A DNA stretch of 64,000 nt from contig SCFE01000053.1 in NCBI GenBank assembly GCA_004352715.1, forward strand, positions 590,656-654,655, in the 5' to 3' direction. The translations under genes were made by a program, and so were the position numbers. Each line of letters opens with the position of its first letter. The stretch's first letter is position 1. The stretch is from Hofstenia miamia. Lineage: Eukaryota; Xenacoelomorpha; Acoela. The notes beneath the pieces are model-generated. The model was not told where the DNA came from, made no database searches, and worked only from the letters and a program-made list of their open reading frames with translations. This document shows positions 1 to 12,486 of this stretch, piece after piece.

Positions 1-579
1 GGGAAAATCTTGTTGTAATTGAGATTGTTTTCCAACTTGTTAAAAAATTCTAATTTTATATGATTTGAAAGTGTTTTATTTAATTATTATAATTGTAAAG
101 TGATTTCATGTTTAGAAGATATCAATCATTATGATTGGATACATTTTTTCCAGTTGAACAATAGAATATTGATAAAACCACGTAATATAGACATTGTCTA
201 TGAAAGTATGCAACTCTATACATAGAGTGGCAAAATGGAATTGCACATTGATGAAAAACAACTACTCTGAAAGATTTCAAACTTTTTGGTAAGCTATTTT
301 TATAATTAAATCCCAAATATTGTTTTGATTCTTAATGCTTTTGTGCAATAATATCTCTAGTTAGTTTTACAGAAATTTCTTTTAAAATAGAATCAATTTT
401 ATTTTAATGAATTGCTGTGAATTTGAAGTCCAATGTTAAATTAATTATATACTTTATCATAAATAGAAACATCATTTGTTTGTTAATACACATTTTTAAT
501 TGAATTTGTTTAAACTTTTAATATTTATGTGTTTTTGATTGTGAATGTCATCTTGTTTTAATAACAACTTATTTATTAA
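1..579. other. AT-rich sequence, no gene seen
   Basis: No convincing reading frame, RNA gene or element end is visible in either strand. The longest open stretch (about 64 codons, minus strand, 122-316) has no recognisable motif and is what chance gives at this base composition. Confidence 0.5.
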
Positions 580-1482
580 TGTAGGGTCACTTGGGGAATT
601 TTGTGAAATTTTATTGAGCATTTATTTTATAATTTTTGTATTTACATCAGCATGATGTCACATCTATAATTTCGATCTTAGTTTGCTATCTCTAGTTTGT
701 TGTCCCCTTGATGGTGCTGATTTGAATTGCTCAAATGAAATTTGTGAGGGAAACAAGTTGTCTAGCATGATTTAACATGTTAACAATTCAAGTGTAAACA
801 AAGGCAGTTAATGAACTCATTTTTGTATAAAACTGAGAGAACATGTCAAAAAAGGTTAATAGATTTTATCTAGCTTCAACTACTGGTTTACCTTCATATT
901 TATTTTTATTCTATTTTTGATATGAAAATAATTGCTTAAGCTCAGTAACAATTTGGGAGTGCTTTCTCAAGTATAGGGCAACATGTAGCTCCTGGAGGTC
1001 TTTTAGACTATTCAGCCCAAATTGTGGACCATTTAGGTTATGCATATGGTTAGGTATAGGATAATTATAAACCTCTCATTCAAAGTTTAACACGTACATG
1101 CACTTATAAAATATAACACTGTGATGATACTTTGCTGTTGGCTAGTGTGAATGTCTGGTAATTACAGACTATTAAATAGTGAGATGAGAGATAACAATGA
1201 AAATGAGATGCTTTATTTTTCAATGTGAGATAGAAATTAAAAGTGAGACAAATAGGGTAGCACCAGTCACTNGGATAATTATAAACCTCTCATTCAAAGT
1301 TTAACACGTACATGCACTTATAAAATATAACACTGTGATGATACTATGCTGTTGGCTAGTGTGAATGTCTGGTAATTACAGACTATTAAATAGTGAGATG
1401 AGAGATAACAATGAAAATGAGATGCTTTATCTTTTGATGTGAGATAGAAATTAAAAGTGAGACAATAGGGTAGCACCAGTCA
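580..1482 (+). repeat. LTR copy of the 0.6-8.6 kb gypsy-like element
   Basis: This block matches 7914-8632 along its length in the same orientation. Shared landmarks are GTCACTTGGGG near the left end, TTGTCCCCT, a GTGTAAACA/TTTGTAAACA tract, ACAATTTGGGAG, ATGCACTTA, and GCACC..CA at the right end. The left edge reads TGTAGGGTC and the right edge GCACCAGTCA, so it has the TG..CA ends of an LTR. Without an internal duplicated block it is about 690 bp, close to the 719 bp of the other copy. It could be the 5' LTR of the element ending at 8632 or a separate copy, because the gag-pol region expected after it is missing. No primer-binding site was identified. Confidence 0.6.
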
Positions 1483-1486
1483 CTCA
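1059..1486. repeat. 213 bp direct duplication across a single N
   Basis: Bases 1059-1271 and 1273-1486 are nearly identical (a few substitutions and one indel) and are separated only by the single N at 1272. This is most simply an unmerged contig overlap or two alleles, not a biological tandem repeat. Confidence 0.85.
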
Positions 1487-2749
1487 GGTTAAGCACTTTA
1501 CTTCATCCTGGAGACATCAGATTGGCTTTAAGCCATACAAATTGGTCATCTTGGATTTTACCTAAAGTAATTACTTATTTGGATAAATTACCAATGTTAT
1601 ATCTATAAGCTCTTTGCTATTCTAATTTCTGGAATCAGGGCTGCTTTTGTATGAACACTTCATAAACCTTCTGCAGAGTCAATTAGTTTCTAGTTAGATT
1701 ACCCAACCAGCCCACGATTCTACATTAACCATTAATTTTGATATGATTGTGTTAAATTCATAACATTCAAATATGCATTGCAGTTGTTTCCTACAGAATT
1801 CCCTCAACAACAATGATGATAAACTAACACAATAGACAAATTCAATAGTAAGATATATATGATCATTATAAGCAAAGTGTAGAATAAATTGCATTTTTGT
1901 CTTGTCTTAAACATGTATGTGGGTTTTACCATGTACATTTATTAAATATTAGAAATTGTGAGTTTTAGCATAAAATAGTTTTTGGTTTTTTCTGAAAAAT
2001 TATTTTGCATTATTACCAAAATAAGTCATTACAGTTCTAACATGTATTATTATCTCTCTGATTTAAACATTTGTAATTTTACAGGTTGAAGATTGCACAA
2101 TGCTAAGCTTCATCACTCAGAGCCATTGTGTAATCCATGCTTTTACATTTAGCACAAATTATAAACAATTGATGAATATATAGTATATTCCTTTGTTTGC
2201 ATACTATATCTTTGATTAATATTAATGCATGTTGAAATATACATCTATAAAAAATATAAAATGTTACACCAAAGTGTTGGGTTTTAAATCTATGAAATAT
2301 TTTCCTTAATACAGTGTTGCATAATTAAAAACATTGTTACAATGAACAATTCATAACTATATTAACAGAAGCAAATTTTTCAGTTTGCCTAAAAAATAAA
2401 AACTTCTTCAAAAAATTAATTATGCTCAATTTAATATTGTCAAAAACATTTATTGTCTTCAATTATATCACTTTGCCAAAATCCTAGAAATCAAAAATAA
2501 AACTGCTTCAAAAAATTAATTTGTTCAACTTAACTATTTGAAAATATTTCGTCACTAGATGGCGTCTAATTGAATCAGTCTATTACCATATGGCAAATAG
2601 TCATGGGTGTTATGAGAAATTTAGGGTGTTCTGTAGGAATGGTATTGCCCTGATCTTAACTACTCATTAGATTTATTCTTTAAAGATTGGATAGATTTGA
2701 TAATTTCTAGCTTATTAACATATCTGAAAGCAGCAAAAGATGGAGCTAT
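1483..2749. other. No gene seen
   Basis: If 580-1482 is a 5' LTR, gag and pol should begin here. I see no gag, protease or RT motif on the plus strand. The sequence is AT-rich with many stops in all frames. Confidence 0.45.
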
Positions 2750-3330
2750 GGGTTGCATTTCATTGCTATCAAAAGGTGTATTAATGCTATTACAATTGCT
2801 TTAGTTGCCAAATATTTCATTAAATATGTTACTAATGTCTTTATTGTTAGTAAGTATCTTTCCCTTATACTTAATTTTTCAATTTTTTCATTTTTTCTTT
2901 GTCTCCTATTTAGCAAATTATTTATAAAGTACCATTTACCTTTTTGAGAACAGATATTTTGAAATTCAAGATGGGAATATTTGTTATATGCTTCTCTTGT
3001 GTAAATATTACATATATTACATGCATTTTAATTGGTTGGTGTTTGATAATCTTTGAATTCCTTCCATTTAGATTTCTTTTGTTCAATTAACTTATGCATT
3101 TGCATCTATCTATGGCTTTGAGACTTTTTTAGTCACATTATCAATTTTTTCTATACCATAAATATTCTCTTCAGGGCAACAAATATTTAAATAGAATAAT
3201 AAAGTTCTATTAAAGTTATTGAACATTTCATTCAGTGTTTGTGAAGAATAAGTTTTAATCCAATTTTCCTTTTTTAAATAGGTTACAAGTTTTATGACAT
3301 TTTTTCTGACTTTTCTATTATTTTGATCCA
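2750..3330 (-). mobile_element. Degraded LINE fragment, antisense
   Basis: The block runs parallel to the antisense LINE at 49620-49973. Shared landmarks in order are CTATTTAGCAAATTA, a GGGAATA.TT tract followed by an AATATTACATA.AT stretch, a GATT/CAATTAA-ATGCATTT stretch ending CTATGGCTTT, then GGGCA-CAAATA and CATTTCATTNGGTGTT. It therefore covers the segment upstream of the reverse transcriptase of the same LINE family. No open frame remains. Similarity was judged by eye. Confidence 0.5.
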
Positions 3331-3332
3331 GT

Positions 3333-3560
3333 ATCTAGTGTGGCATCAGCATGGAAATCTGTGTAGATAAAACACCAGGATTTGCTGATGTCTCAGTAAT
3401 TAACAGCCTGATTCCAGAGCCAAATGAGCCTATTCCTAGTGTAGAATTGCAGGGGAGCTCTAGCTACTCTAGTGGTCCTGGGAAACTCAAGAGTTAAGAT
3501 CAAAGGTTGCAAAGTTTACCCACATTCCAACAAAAGAAAGAAAAATTGGTGGTCCACCAT
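3333..3560. repeat. Dispersed repeat, partner at 12750-13030
   Basis: The tract with AAAACACCAGGATTTGCTGA, GTCTCAGTAATTA and CAAATGAGCCTATTCCTAGT recurs in the same orientation at 12768-12857 with about 90% identity. Weaker similarity continues rightward (TTGCAAAGTTTACCC against GTGCAAAGTGTACCC). It is not the same sequence as the LTR at 580 and 7914. It may be the LTR or leader of the minus-strand gypsy copy. Confidence 0.6.
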
Positions 3561-3599
3561 ATTGCTTATGAAATATAGAAATTCCAAAAAGAATTCCAG

Positions 3600-3905
3600 T
3601 GGTGGCCAATTCATACAGCATCACACAAAAGCCATATCCAGGAAGCCATCCTTAATTGCCAAGGTGCTAATTGTGTGTCTCAAGTAGTAATTTCTAGCTC
3701 AAATAAACAAGGCAGCAAGGTCTTTGCCTATTTCCCTCACCAAGTTACTGATACTAATCAAGTACAAAAACTTGCCATTAACTGGCAAGGCCCATTTATT
3801 ATAACTAAAGTATTAGATCAAGCAAACTGATAAGGATATTGATAAGGTTGTCATCAACCCTAATAGTAAGTTTTTACTCATTGATGACAGAGTAAATAAA
3901 TTTGA
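3600..3905 (+). pseudogene. Ty3/gypsy integrase C-terminus, broken
   Basis: The frame around 3610-3830 reads ...QEAILNCQGANC..., then KVFAYFPHQVTDTNQVQKL and AINWQGPFIITKVLDQAN. This is the late integrase segment of Ty3/gypsy polyproteins: a basic beta-barrel region in which a 'KL..NW.GPF.I..VLD.AN' motif follows the catalytic core. It would join cDNA to target DNA. The reading frame is closed by stops right after DQAN and nothing of the catalytic DDE core precedes it, so only a tail is left. A second copy with a 14 bp deletion lies at 4861-5150 beyond the single N at 4860. The third reading frame at 4277-7830 follows on the same strand. Confidence 0.6.
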
Positions 3906-5630
3906 GACTTATAATAACTTTGCTGAATGTGAGAAGGATGACCTCACTGAGGTCAAGTATGATAATAACCTTGGTAACAGTAGCAACATTACTGCTAATT
4001 GTATTTTGCCTAGATGTAGAGTTTGAGATCAGAATATTTAGACCATTTAAATACCCAAGGTTCGGAACTTAATTTAATCTCTATGATTAGTAACCAAGCT
4101 GAATAGATGAAATGAACTTAAATCAACTGCCCACCAGAAGACATGTGTTATGACAACACAACCCAAAAGACAAAACAAGGAGACAAGAAGCATCCCCATT
4201 CCAAGCAGATGAAGGCACCTCAGCAAAATGAGGGAGGACACATGCAGAGGACTCTGATAGCAGACAGTGCCACTACTTGGGGAGACCACACTCTCCTTGG
4301 GAGCATGATTCCCACCACTACTTGGGGAAAAAACACTCTCCTTGGGAGCAGACTTTGGATGACTACACAGGGATACAACACTCTCTGCAGGAACTTGAGG
4401 AATCATGTAAGACTAGAGTGCCTTTTGCTAATATTAGTGCTACCAACACCCAACTGTCATGTAGTGATTCAAAAACCCCCTCTAGTTGTGGTCCTTTGTC
4501 AAATGCTTCCACTAGTATACACTCTAGGAAGACAGAAGAAAGACAAAGAAAAACTTCTAAGGTTGGAGAGGAGATACTACACTTGTACTTTATAGCTACC
4601 CCCAAAGCCATTAGTTTTGTCTGTGATAACTTCTCTGAGGAGGTGAAGAATAAGGTGAGATGGACCTACAACACCTAGTCATTAGCCTGTTCAATAGATA
4701 TTATCCTGTTTATCATTGATGCTGAGCTCAGGCTGAAAATCAAAAACATTATTTGTTATGACTTGAAGATGCATGGCAGACTAAAGAGACCCTATTAGAG
4801 GAGCACTGTACACACTATGTTTGACAAGTATTTCCACCTCTCCCACTTGTGTCAGCTCCNATTCATACAGCATCACACCAAAGCCATATCCAGGAAGCCA
4901 TCCTTAATTGCCAAGGTGCTAATTGTGTGTCTCAAGTAGTAATTTCTAGCTCAAATAAACAAGGCAACAAGGTCTTTGCCTATTTCCCTCACCAAGTTAC
5001 TGATACTAATCAAGTATAAGAACTGGCAAGGCCCATTTATTATAACTAAAGTATTAGATCAAGCAAACTGATAAGGATATTGATAATGTTGTCATCAACC
5101 CTAATAGTAAGTTTTTACTCATTGATGACAGAGTAAATAAATTTGAGACTCTCCTTGGGAACAGACTTTGGATGACTACACAGGGATACAACACTCTCTG
5201 CAGGAACCTGAGGAATCATGTAAGACTAGAGTGCCTTTTGCTAATATTAGTGCTACCAACACCCAACTGTCATGTAGTGATTCAAAAACCCCCTCTAGTT
5301 GTGGTCCTTTGTCAAATGCTTCCACTAGTATACACTCTAGGAAGACAGAAGAAAGACAAAGAAAAACTTCTAAGGTTGGAGAGGAGATACTACACTTGTA
5401 CTTTATAGCTACCCCCAAAGCCATTAGTTTTGTCTGTGATAACTTCTCTGAGGAGGTGAAGAATAAGGTGAAATGGACCTACAACACCTATTCATTAGCC
5501 TGTTCAATAGATGTTATCCTGTTTATCATTGATGCTGAGCTCAGGCTGAAAATCATCAACATTATTTGTTATGACTTGAAGATGCATGGCAGACTAAAGA
5601 GACCCTATTAGAGGAGCACTGTACACACTA
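3610..5630. repeat. Two overlapping versions of one element joined at N 4860
   Basis: Sequence from about 3610 restarts at 4861 with >95% identity. The second version lacks about 430 bp: it jumps from ...AAATTTGAGACT to CTCCTTGGGA, equivalent to deleting 3906-4334. The two versions then run on together to about 4850/5660. They are either two alleles, or two copies of the same element collapsed side by side by the assembler. Confidence 0.8.
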
Positions 5631-7830
5631 TGTTTGATAAGGATTTCCACCTCTCCCGCTTGTGCCAGCTCCTTAACAGTACAAAGTCAATACAAACGTG
5701 CATTAACATTGATTTTGAGATACTTCTCATCATTTATTTTTTCTGTGTAGGTGAAGTGAACCAACCAAAGATCATGGAGAAAATTGAGATGATTGCATAC
5801 AAGCTTGCTAAAGTCAAGAATATCCGCCTCATTATGTTTTTAAAAGAAGAGTATCAGGATGAGATACCTGAACAGGTTGAGAGCCTCCACTTATGGATGG
5901 AGAACTTCACCATCTTATACAGCAACTACTATTGGCCTGTTAGTATGTACCACACCAATATCATTTTGATTACTAAGCAAATCTATACAGATCTCTTGTT
6001 ATGTAAGAAGATCCCCACACACTGTCTTGCTGTTGACACAAGGCTTATCATCAATGCTGCCTTGCACTCTCAGACCCTTGAGTCTATAAACATTAACCTG
6101 CCTGGCCTAGCTTCAGTCACAGATCTTCATGTCAGCTTTGCTTTTTCTCAGAGCACAACCACACTTGCCAAAATAGATGAAATCTGGATGAACCTTAAGG
6201 CAGACTGAATCCCTGAGAATGTGTGGATGACAATTAAAATTTGTAGTCCAAACTCACAATAATCTTTGTCAGTAGAGAGACTACTCATGGAGCTGCACAT
6301 ATTGTATATTTATCAGGACTGGCAAAACTTTGCTGAAATGTTGTTTTCCAAAATATTCACCCCACCTATTCAGTCATGTGGAGCCATCTGGATTCTATTG
6401 ATCTTCCTTACTATTGATCCACAACTTCAACTACCTCTTGACCAGAACACCCTAGAGTGACTAGCCAACAATGTATGCATGAACTAGCAATTTTTCCTGC
6501 AGCCTGTAATTCAAAAACTGGCTACTTCATGCAAGCTCCTTACCAGTGTCCCCCAGAAAAACCAAGAAAGCTATGGAGCACTTTGAGAAGTTTTACACAA
6601 GGCTCATCAACACAAGCAGTCTGCTAGGGTGCCTTCCACCACAAATGATAGTGAACTGTCTTGGCATCACCTTCTCTGACCTTAATATCTTCTCCAATAT
6701 GCTGAAAAACTATATTTGAGAGCCACTGCTGAGACAAAGTTACCATCACTAGATTCTGAGTACACACCCCTGTGCACAAGCCACCTAATCCATCAAGAGC
6801 CTTGGATCCACACAACTGGTTTTTAGAGCTGTTCAATCTATACAACATGCACACAAAAACTGAGATTCTCTTCAACCTTGAGTAAATGAATTATCCTGAA
6901 AGCAGCTACAGCAAGATTGCCAAGACCAGGAGGCATGCTTTAAAAGATGGTGAGTTTACCCCACTCACAATAATTAAGCCCAATGTGCTCTCCAGAGCAG
7001 TTCTACAAAGAAGAGCTGCTATCCTCTTTAGCCATCAAAGTGTTACCTGGCACTAAGGCCCTCATTGAGGCTGCCAATCTACAGAATTCTCTGGTGCTGC
7101 AACCCTCTGGTACCTATGCCTGCCTAGTCCATCACTGAGGATGATTGCATCCTTACTATCAAGCACCACCCAGATGAGTTTGCTGAAAGACTCTCCATTG
7201 CCAACCATGTTATCAAGAGCAACCAAGACAATGATATCCTAGGTTTCATGAAATGGTGCCTTACCAAAATCTTCACAAAGGAAGAACTAGTGCTTCTACA
7301 ATTGCCAGGGCAACAAATAGCCTTGGACATAGAATGCACTATGTCTCAACTCCACATCTCTAATGTGCAACTTTAGATCCACATGTCCTCATTTTATTTC
7401 AAGCCTCAAGCAACATGATGCAGACCAACAATGTTGAGACCCTAATGTGTTAATATGACGTTACCAAGTTAATTGAGATCAATACTATGCTATGAGCTGA
7501 AATAACTGAACTAGAAGAAATGACACTCCAGCAAGTCAATGAGTACTGCTCACTCTTCATGGATCATGATACCTGAATGGGATTGTTATGAGAGGTGTTC
7601 ACACACTTCTATCTCAATACCCAGATCAGCACAGAAAATGCCCACACTTCTGATACTGATGCACTCATGATGCTCATAATCACTCTGAAAGGCTTTCTTT
7701 TCTATGAACATTTTTATGATACTTTCCCAAGGAAACTCAACAACTTGCAACAAAACTGCCTGGTTAGTTCCCACCTGCCTGAAATCAAATTTTTTCTGCC
7801 TCCAAAATGAAGCCATCACACAGAGGGAGT
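4277..7830 (+). pseudogene. Third reading frame of gypsy-like element, unidentified, broken
   Basis: Downstream of the integrase tail and before the 3' LTR, the plus strand carries a long string of open segments interrupted by stops and frameshifts. The best are 5168-5611 (from MDDYTGIQHS, 147 aa), 5630-6208 (from MFDKDFHLSR, 192 aa) and shorter ones to 7810. This is the position where env lies in gypsy-type elements. However, I see no signal peptide, no furin-type site, no conserved cysteine pattern and no C-terminal membrane anchor. The composition is Thr/Ile/Leu-rich and helical, with LPGLASVTDLH and DIECTMSQLH type segments. I do not recognise the family. An accessory capsid-like or replication-linked protein is possible, but this is unproven. 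Confidence 0.45.
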
Positions 7831-7913
7831 TGAAATGGTGAAGGAAACACAGAAGCTATTGTCAGGTCCCACTGTCCAGCTCCTACTGCAAACTTAACTG
7901 TGCAATGGGGGCC

Positions 7914-8632
7914 TCTAGAGTCACTTGGGGCCCCTATTTTGATTTATTTGATTATTTGACACTATAATTTAGTGTTATGTTATAGTGATGTAGTGATTGT
8001 TGCTATGAATTTATTTATATCAATTTATTCTATTTTTGAGTGCAGTTATTTGATCATTTTATTATTTGTCCCCTCAATTCAATCTGATGTGTTATTGCTT
8101 GTTAAATTTTGCAAGGGAACTCATGTGAAGTTTGTAAACATATACCAGGTAATAATTCACAAGATTTTTATAAATATGTGAGAAGCCTGTAGCAAACACA
8201 CAATAAAATTTATTCTCACTTCAACATTGTTTGCCTTTTGAATTTTATTACTTTACTAACCCCTTTTACATTCTTCATGGATTTTAACTTAATAAATTTT
8301 GATTAAGATCAGTGACAATTTGGGAGTTACTCTGCTGTGTCTGGGGTAACAACTAGCTCCTTAACAGATGGCAGTCCAAATTGTGATCACTTTATGTTAT
8401 GGTTAAGTGTACATGTAGGGAATAACAACTTTTATTTCAATCATTTCATTTTCATACATGCACTTAAACATCACACTGCAAATATAATATGCTGTTGGTG
8501 AACATGAATGCATGGTAACCACATGCCTTTTATTTTATTTATTACATGAGCTGAGATAATAGAACACTGAGCTAAATTGTTTATTTGAGCTAGAAATTAA
8601 TACTTGAGACACACAATTAGCACCTTGGCCAG
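7914..8632 (+). repeat. 3' LTR of gypsy-like element
   Basis: It matches 580-1482 as described there. It is preceded by the purine-rich GCAATGGGGG (7902-7911), a plausible polypurine tract, and ends GCACCTTGGCCA. Because the preceding frame and integrase tail are on the plus strand, this is read as the 3' LTR. It directly abuts the truncated minus-strand gypsy copy. Confidence 0.65.
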
Positions 8633-8725
8633 CAAGAATGGCTTCCTGAATATGGCTTCAGTGTGACACTGTTTCAATTGATCACTGCAGGAAACATATT
8701 CTCAGTAAATAGTTTATGTTCTTCT

Positions 8726-11700
8726 TTACTGAATTGGCAAACTACCAATGTTCTCTCTTTTGTTGGAATGCAGGCTGTGAATGAGAGCAACCATCTCAGC
8801 CTTCATTGAGCTGTAATTCAATTCTGCTGGGTGGAGTTTGCAACTGAAGAATTTGATAGGTGTCTCAATCCTGTCAATTATTTGATTTAATGCAGTTCTG
8901 ATGGCTACAGAACTAGCATCACAATCAAGGATGAATTCCTTAGAGAATTCTGGGGTATTCAAACTAGGTAATTATTTCAGTTCTAATTTTAACTTATCTA
9001 ATTCCTGTTGGTGGTCCCAGGACTATTGAAATAGAGTTTTAGATTTTGATAGGTTAGATATATGGATGGTTTTCTCAGCAATATTCAGAATTAATATTTG
9101 GTAATAATTGAAGAAACCTAATATCCATTGTACATCCTTCCTGTTGTTAGGTGGCATGATTTTTTCAATGGTATTGCATGCATCCTCTTTAAGGTTTATT
9201 TTACCTTTTTTGATTTTCCTACCAAGGAATACAACTGATTTTTAAAGAAGTGACATTTTTGTGCATTAATTCTTAAACCAGAAGATTTTAGTAGATTTAA
9301 GATCTTATTAAGTTTTTTGAGGTGATCAGGTATCATTTTGGATGTAATAAGGATATTATTAATGTATGCTGCAATTCCTTTGTTGAGTTGGTGTTTGTTA
9401 TTTTGCAGTACTCTTGTGATGTAATGTTGGAATGTGGCCAGTGCATTACAGAGGCTAAAGGCCATGTAGAGCCGCTTGTAGAGGCTGTGAGGAGTAATGA
9501 AGGCAGTCTTCTCTATATTGGATTTGCTCATTGGCACTTGCCAATATGCTTTGCATAATTCAAGAGTCATGAAGAATGAATTTTGACATGATGTATACAG
9601 TATTCAATCAATTCACAGAAGTGGATAAGCATCTTTTTTCATGATGTTATTAAGTTTACAAAAGTCTACACATAATCTATATTTGTCACCCTTTTTGATG
9701 AACACAGTTGGCAATGCTTATGGGCTTTTTGATGGTTGGATGATGCTGTTGTTAAGTAAGTCTGTAATTATTTTTGAGTATTCCTGTTTGAGATGTTCTG
9801 GCATAGGTTGGACTGGTTGTTGAATAGGTGTACTGTTAACTGTCTCAATGCAGTGCTCTTCTCCAATTGCTTTTCCTACACTGATGGTATTAAAATTGAA
9901 GATGGTTTTATGGTTCTCTAATAAATTGGTGAGGGCTTGAGCCTCAGATTCACTTAGGTGAGGATGTGATGCTGTGGTGATGATTGGTGCAGAAGGATTA
10001 GTGGTGTTGTCTAAATCTGGTGTAATTGACAGGATTGGTTTGGGTTTCTTTCATATGATGGTTATTACAGGTGATGCATAATCTTGATGTTATCTGTCTT
10101 TATGGTAATCAACTTATTGGTTTTATTGAGTATGGCTGTACTACAGGTGTTGTTTTGACATTGTAAGATTGATGCTAATATTATGATTTTCTTAGAGTTC
10201 ATGCCTTTTTGATTGTTAATGACAATATCAGTTGTTATTGGCTGGTCACTGGTAAGATTTATAAAGTGCCAACTGAATGGTTCAATCTTTTCCACTTGTG
10301 AAGGGCACAACACTATGGTTTTTGATTCAATGGTCTGTAGATGAGTTGTAATGTCTTTATTAGCTGGATCAATTGTTATGGTTTTGTTCTTGAAATTAAT
10401 GATGCATTGGTACTTCTCAAGGAAATCTTTGCTTAAAATCAATTCATATGGTAATGCATTGTTGGTTGTGTCAACAACAAGGATATCATGGTTAAATTTG
10501 TTACTTGAGATGGTTAACTCAAGCTTATTGACTTTTCCTTTTGTATCAAGATAATTTCAAGAGGCATTAACTAATCTATGATTATGTGAGGTGATGGTAT
10601 CATGATTAATGCTGATTTGATGTGCACAGGTATCAGCTATGATGAACACCAAAGTGCTGGTATCAATGTTGGCTGGGTTACTATGCCATTAATGGTGACA
10701 GGTATAGTGTTTTTTTATAGGTCAGTCATGATGAGAACTGTTCCATCTTGGCTGGGAGTCAGCACTCATAATAGTTTAAATCCCCACCCTCAGAATCAGA
10801 TTTGTAGATGTTACTGTCATCTGTGTAGTGGCATTCTTCATCAGCTATAAGATGGATCAATGCTTTGCAGTTGGAGTGAATATGTCAGCATTACCCACAG
10901 AGGTTGCAATGGATTTTGTTTAGGTTTATTGCCTTAGGAGCTGCCTCAGTAGAAGAAGGTTCTGCCTTTATTGATGTTGGCTGTGTTAAAGCAGGTTGAC
11001 CTGATTTCATTGGTTTAGGTGTGTAATAACTTGATGTTGGAGACTCATTTGTTTTAATTTGGTTATAAATTTTCTTGTAGTTATTGATTTGGAGTTTGGC
11101 CTCTGTGGCTTTTTAAATGAAAGTAGGCAGTTTGTTGTCAGGGCTGCATTTTTGTTCAAATCTGCACCTTATCTGAAAAGGCATACTGTAGGTGATATAT
11201 GTAAATAGATCTTGTGAGCAGTATTTTGTCAATGATCTGCTTAGTCAATAGAGACATTCAACCTGGAGGATGTATTCCTTGATGTCATCATATTGTTTGT
11301 AGGTGGTGTTGTTTAAGAGAATTTTGTACTGGTTACATGCAGTCAGTGCATGGAAGTGATTGTAAAAGTTTTGTATCAATAGAAATTAATCAGATTTGGT
11401 GACGTTGTCCAATGTTAGATAGTAATTGAAGGTTTTGCCTGTTAGAAATGTTGAAAATTTGGGTAAGGGCATGCTCTTGGGCCACTTTCTGGACAGCTAG
11501 ATGCTGTTCATATGTGAATAGCCATTCTTCAAAGGTTGGCAAAATGCCATTGGTTTTACAGGAGAATTTTTGTGGAGGCATTCATAGTTTCAGATTCTCA
11601 TCTGAGGCTATTGGTGGTAGTTTGGATTTGATCAGTTTCTGTGTCTGTAGAAGGACTTTCTAGGTTGTTTAGCCTATTACTTAGTATATTGAATTTATTA

Positions 11701-12448
11701 TTAATGTTTTCTAAAAGACAGTTATTTATTGGTGATGGTGGTGGTGTAATATTGGTTAAATCTGAGATGGCACTCAGAAGAGATTGTCAAGGAATTGTGT
11801 GATATTTATCAGAAGGGATGGGTGATTAACCTGATTTCCCAGGGTTTTTTGAATAGACGCTGGTTCATTTAGCCTCATAGGAATGTTTAAAATGGCAAAG
11901 TTAGGGTTGGCATTTTGAATGTCAGCTAATTGTCTTCTTGTCTCCCAAACTTGGCTTTACAACACTTTGTTCTTAGCTTCTTCAGAAATTAGTCTTCCTG
12001 CTAGTTCTATGTTATAGGTATTACTTTCTTTGACCTGTGTTAAGAGATTGTTGTTTTGGTCAAGGATTTCATTTGATGATTCAATTCATCACTGTAAGAT
12101 TTCATTTCTCTTTTCTAAAAATTTGTTTTCTACACAAAGAACCTGGTTTCATTTTTGTGTTTCTTTGTTTGTTGTCTGGAGTTTTTTGTACTTGATGAAA
12201 ATTTGAATTTTGTCAGATTTCAGGGTTGCTATTGCTTGCCACAAGCTTTGGTTTTCAAGTTGTATCATGTTGAATCTTTTACAATTTTCAATTTCAATTT
12301 CTTCCATTTTATGTTTTAGTGCTTTAATTTCAGCTTTGAAAGATTGAATTTTCTCAATCAGTTTGTTTTGTGAGAGAGTTTAGTACTCTGACTGGGGGTT
12401 AGATTGAGATGTAGGAGTGACTGGTTTTTTACTATGTGTGTTTGGCAT
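8726..12448 (-). mobile_element. Ty3/gypsy gag-protease-RT-RNaseH, broken, 3'-truncated
   Basis: Reading on the minus strand, gag starts at ATG 12448 (MPNTHSKKPV). It has a long predicted coiled coil around 12400-12180 and a capsid-like segment at 11390-11581. A CCHC-like knuckle (CNLCG...HSNC) lies near 10900. A protease-domain remnant with ILSKDFLEKYQCIINF is at 10065-10442. Reverse transcriptase follows at 9196-9570 (LCKAYWQVPMSKSN...; the YVDD box is degraded to YINN), then RNaseH at 8726-8962 (FILDCDASSVAI, KLHPAELNYS). Many stops and frameshifts separate these parts. RNaseH stops short and no integrase follows, because the plus-strand LTR at 7914-8632 begins within 100 bp. It is a dead copy and may be of the same family as the plus-strand element. 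Confidence 0.8.
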
Positions 12449-12465
12449 TTTCTTTTTTCATAAAG

Positions 12466-12486
12466 TGGTGCCCAAGGGGCTTGAAC
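12466..12486 (-). other. tRNA 3'-end-like 21-mer upstream of gag
   Basis: On the minus strand, 18 bases upstream of the gag ATG, the sequence reads GTTCAAGCCCCTTGGGCACCA. This looks like a T-arm plus acceptor ending in CCA, similar to a tRNA-Lys 3' end. Its complement looks like a primer-binding site, but in the orientation opposite to gag. No complete tRNA gene surrounds it. Confidence 0.35.

Noticed and set aside
4074-4406. 110-codon minus-strand frame with repeated Pro-Lys-Glu-Ser-Val units
   Set aside because: It is the antisense shadow of the plus-strand tandem CTTGGGGA/CTCCTTGGGA repeats; the plus-strand frame continues into the third reading frame of the element.
7972-8181. Hydrophobic 69 aa plus-strand frame as an Env membrane anchor
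   Set aside because: It lies within the 3' LTR after the likely polypurine tract, and the matching LTR at 580 does not keep the frame.
12466-12486. A tRNA gene
   Set aside because: Only the 3' 21 bases look like a tRNA; no D-arm or anticodon arm can be found next to it.
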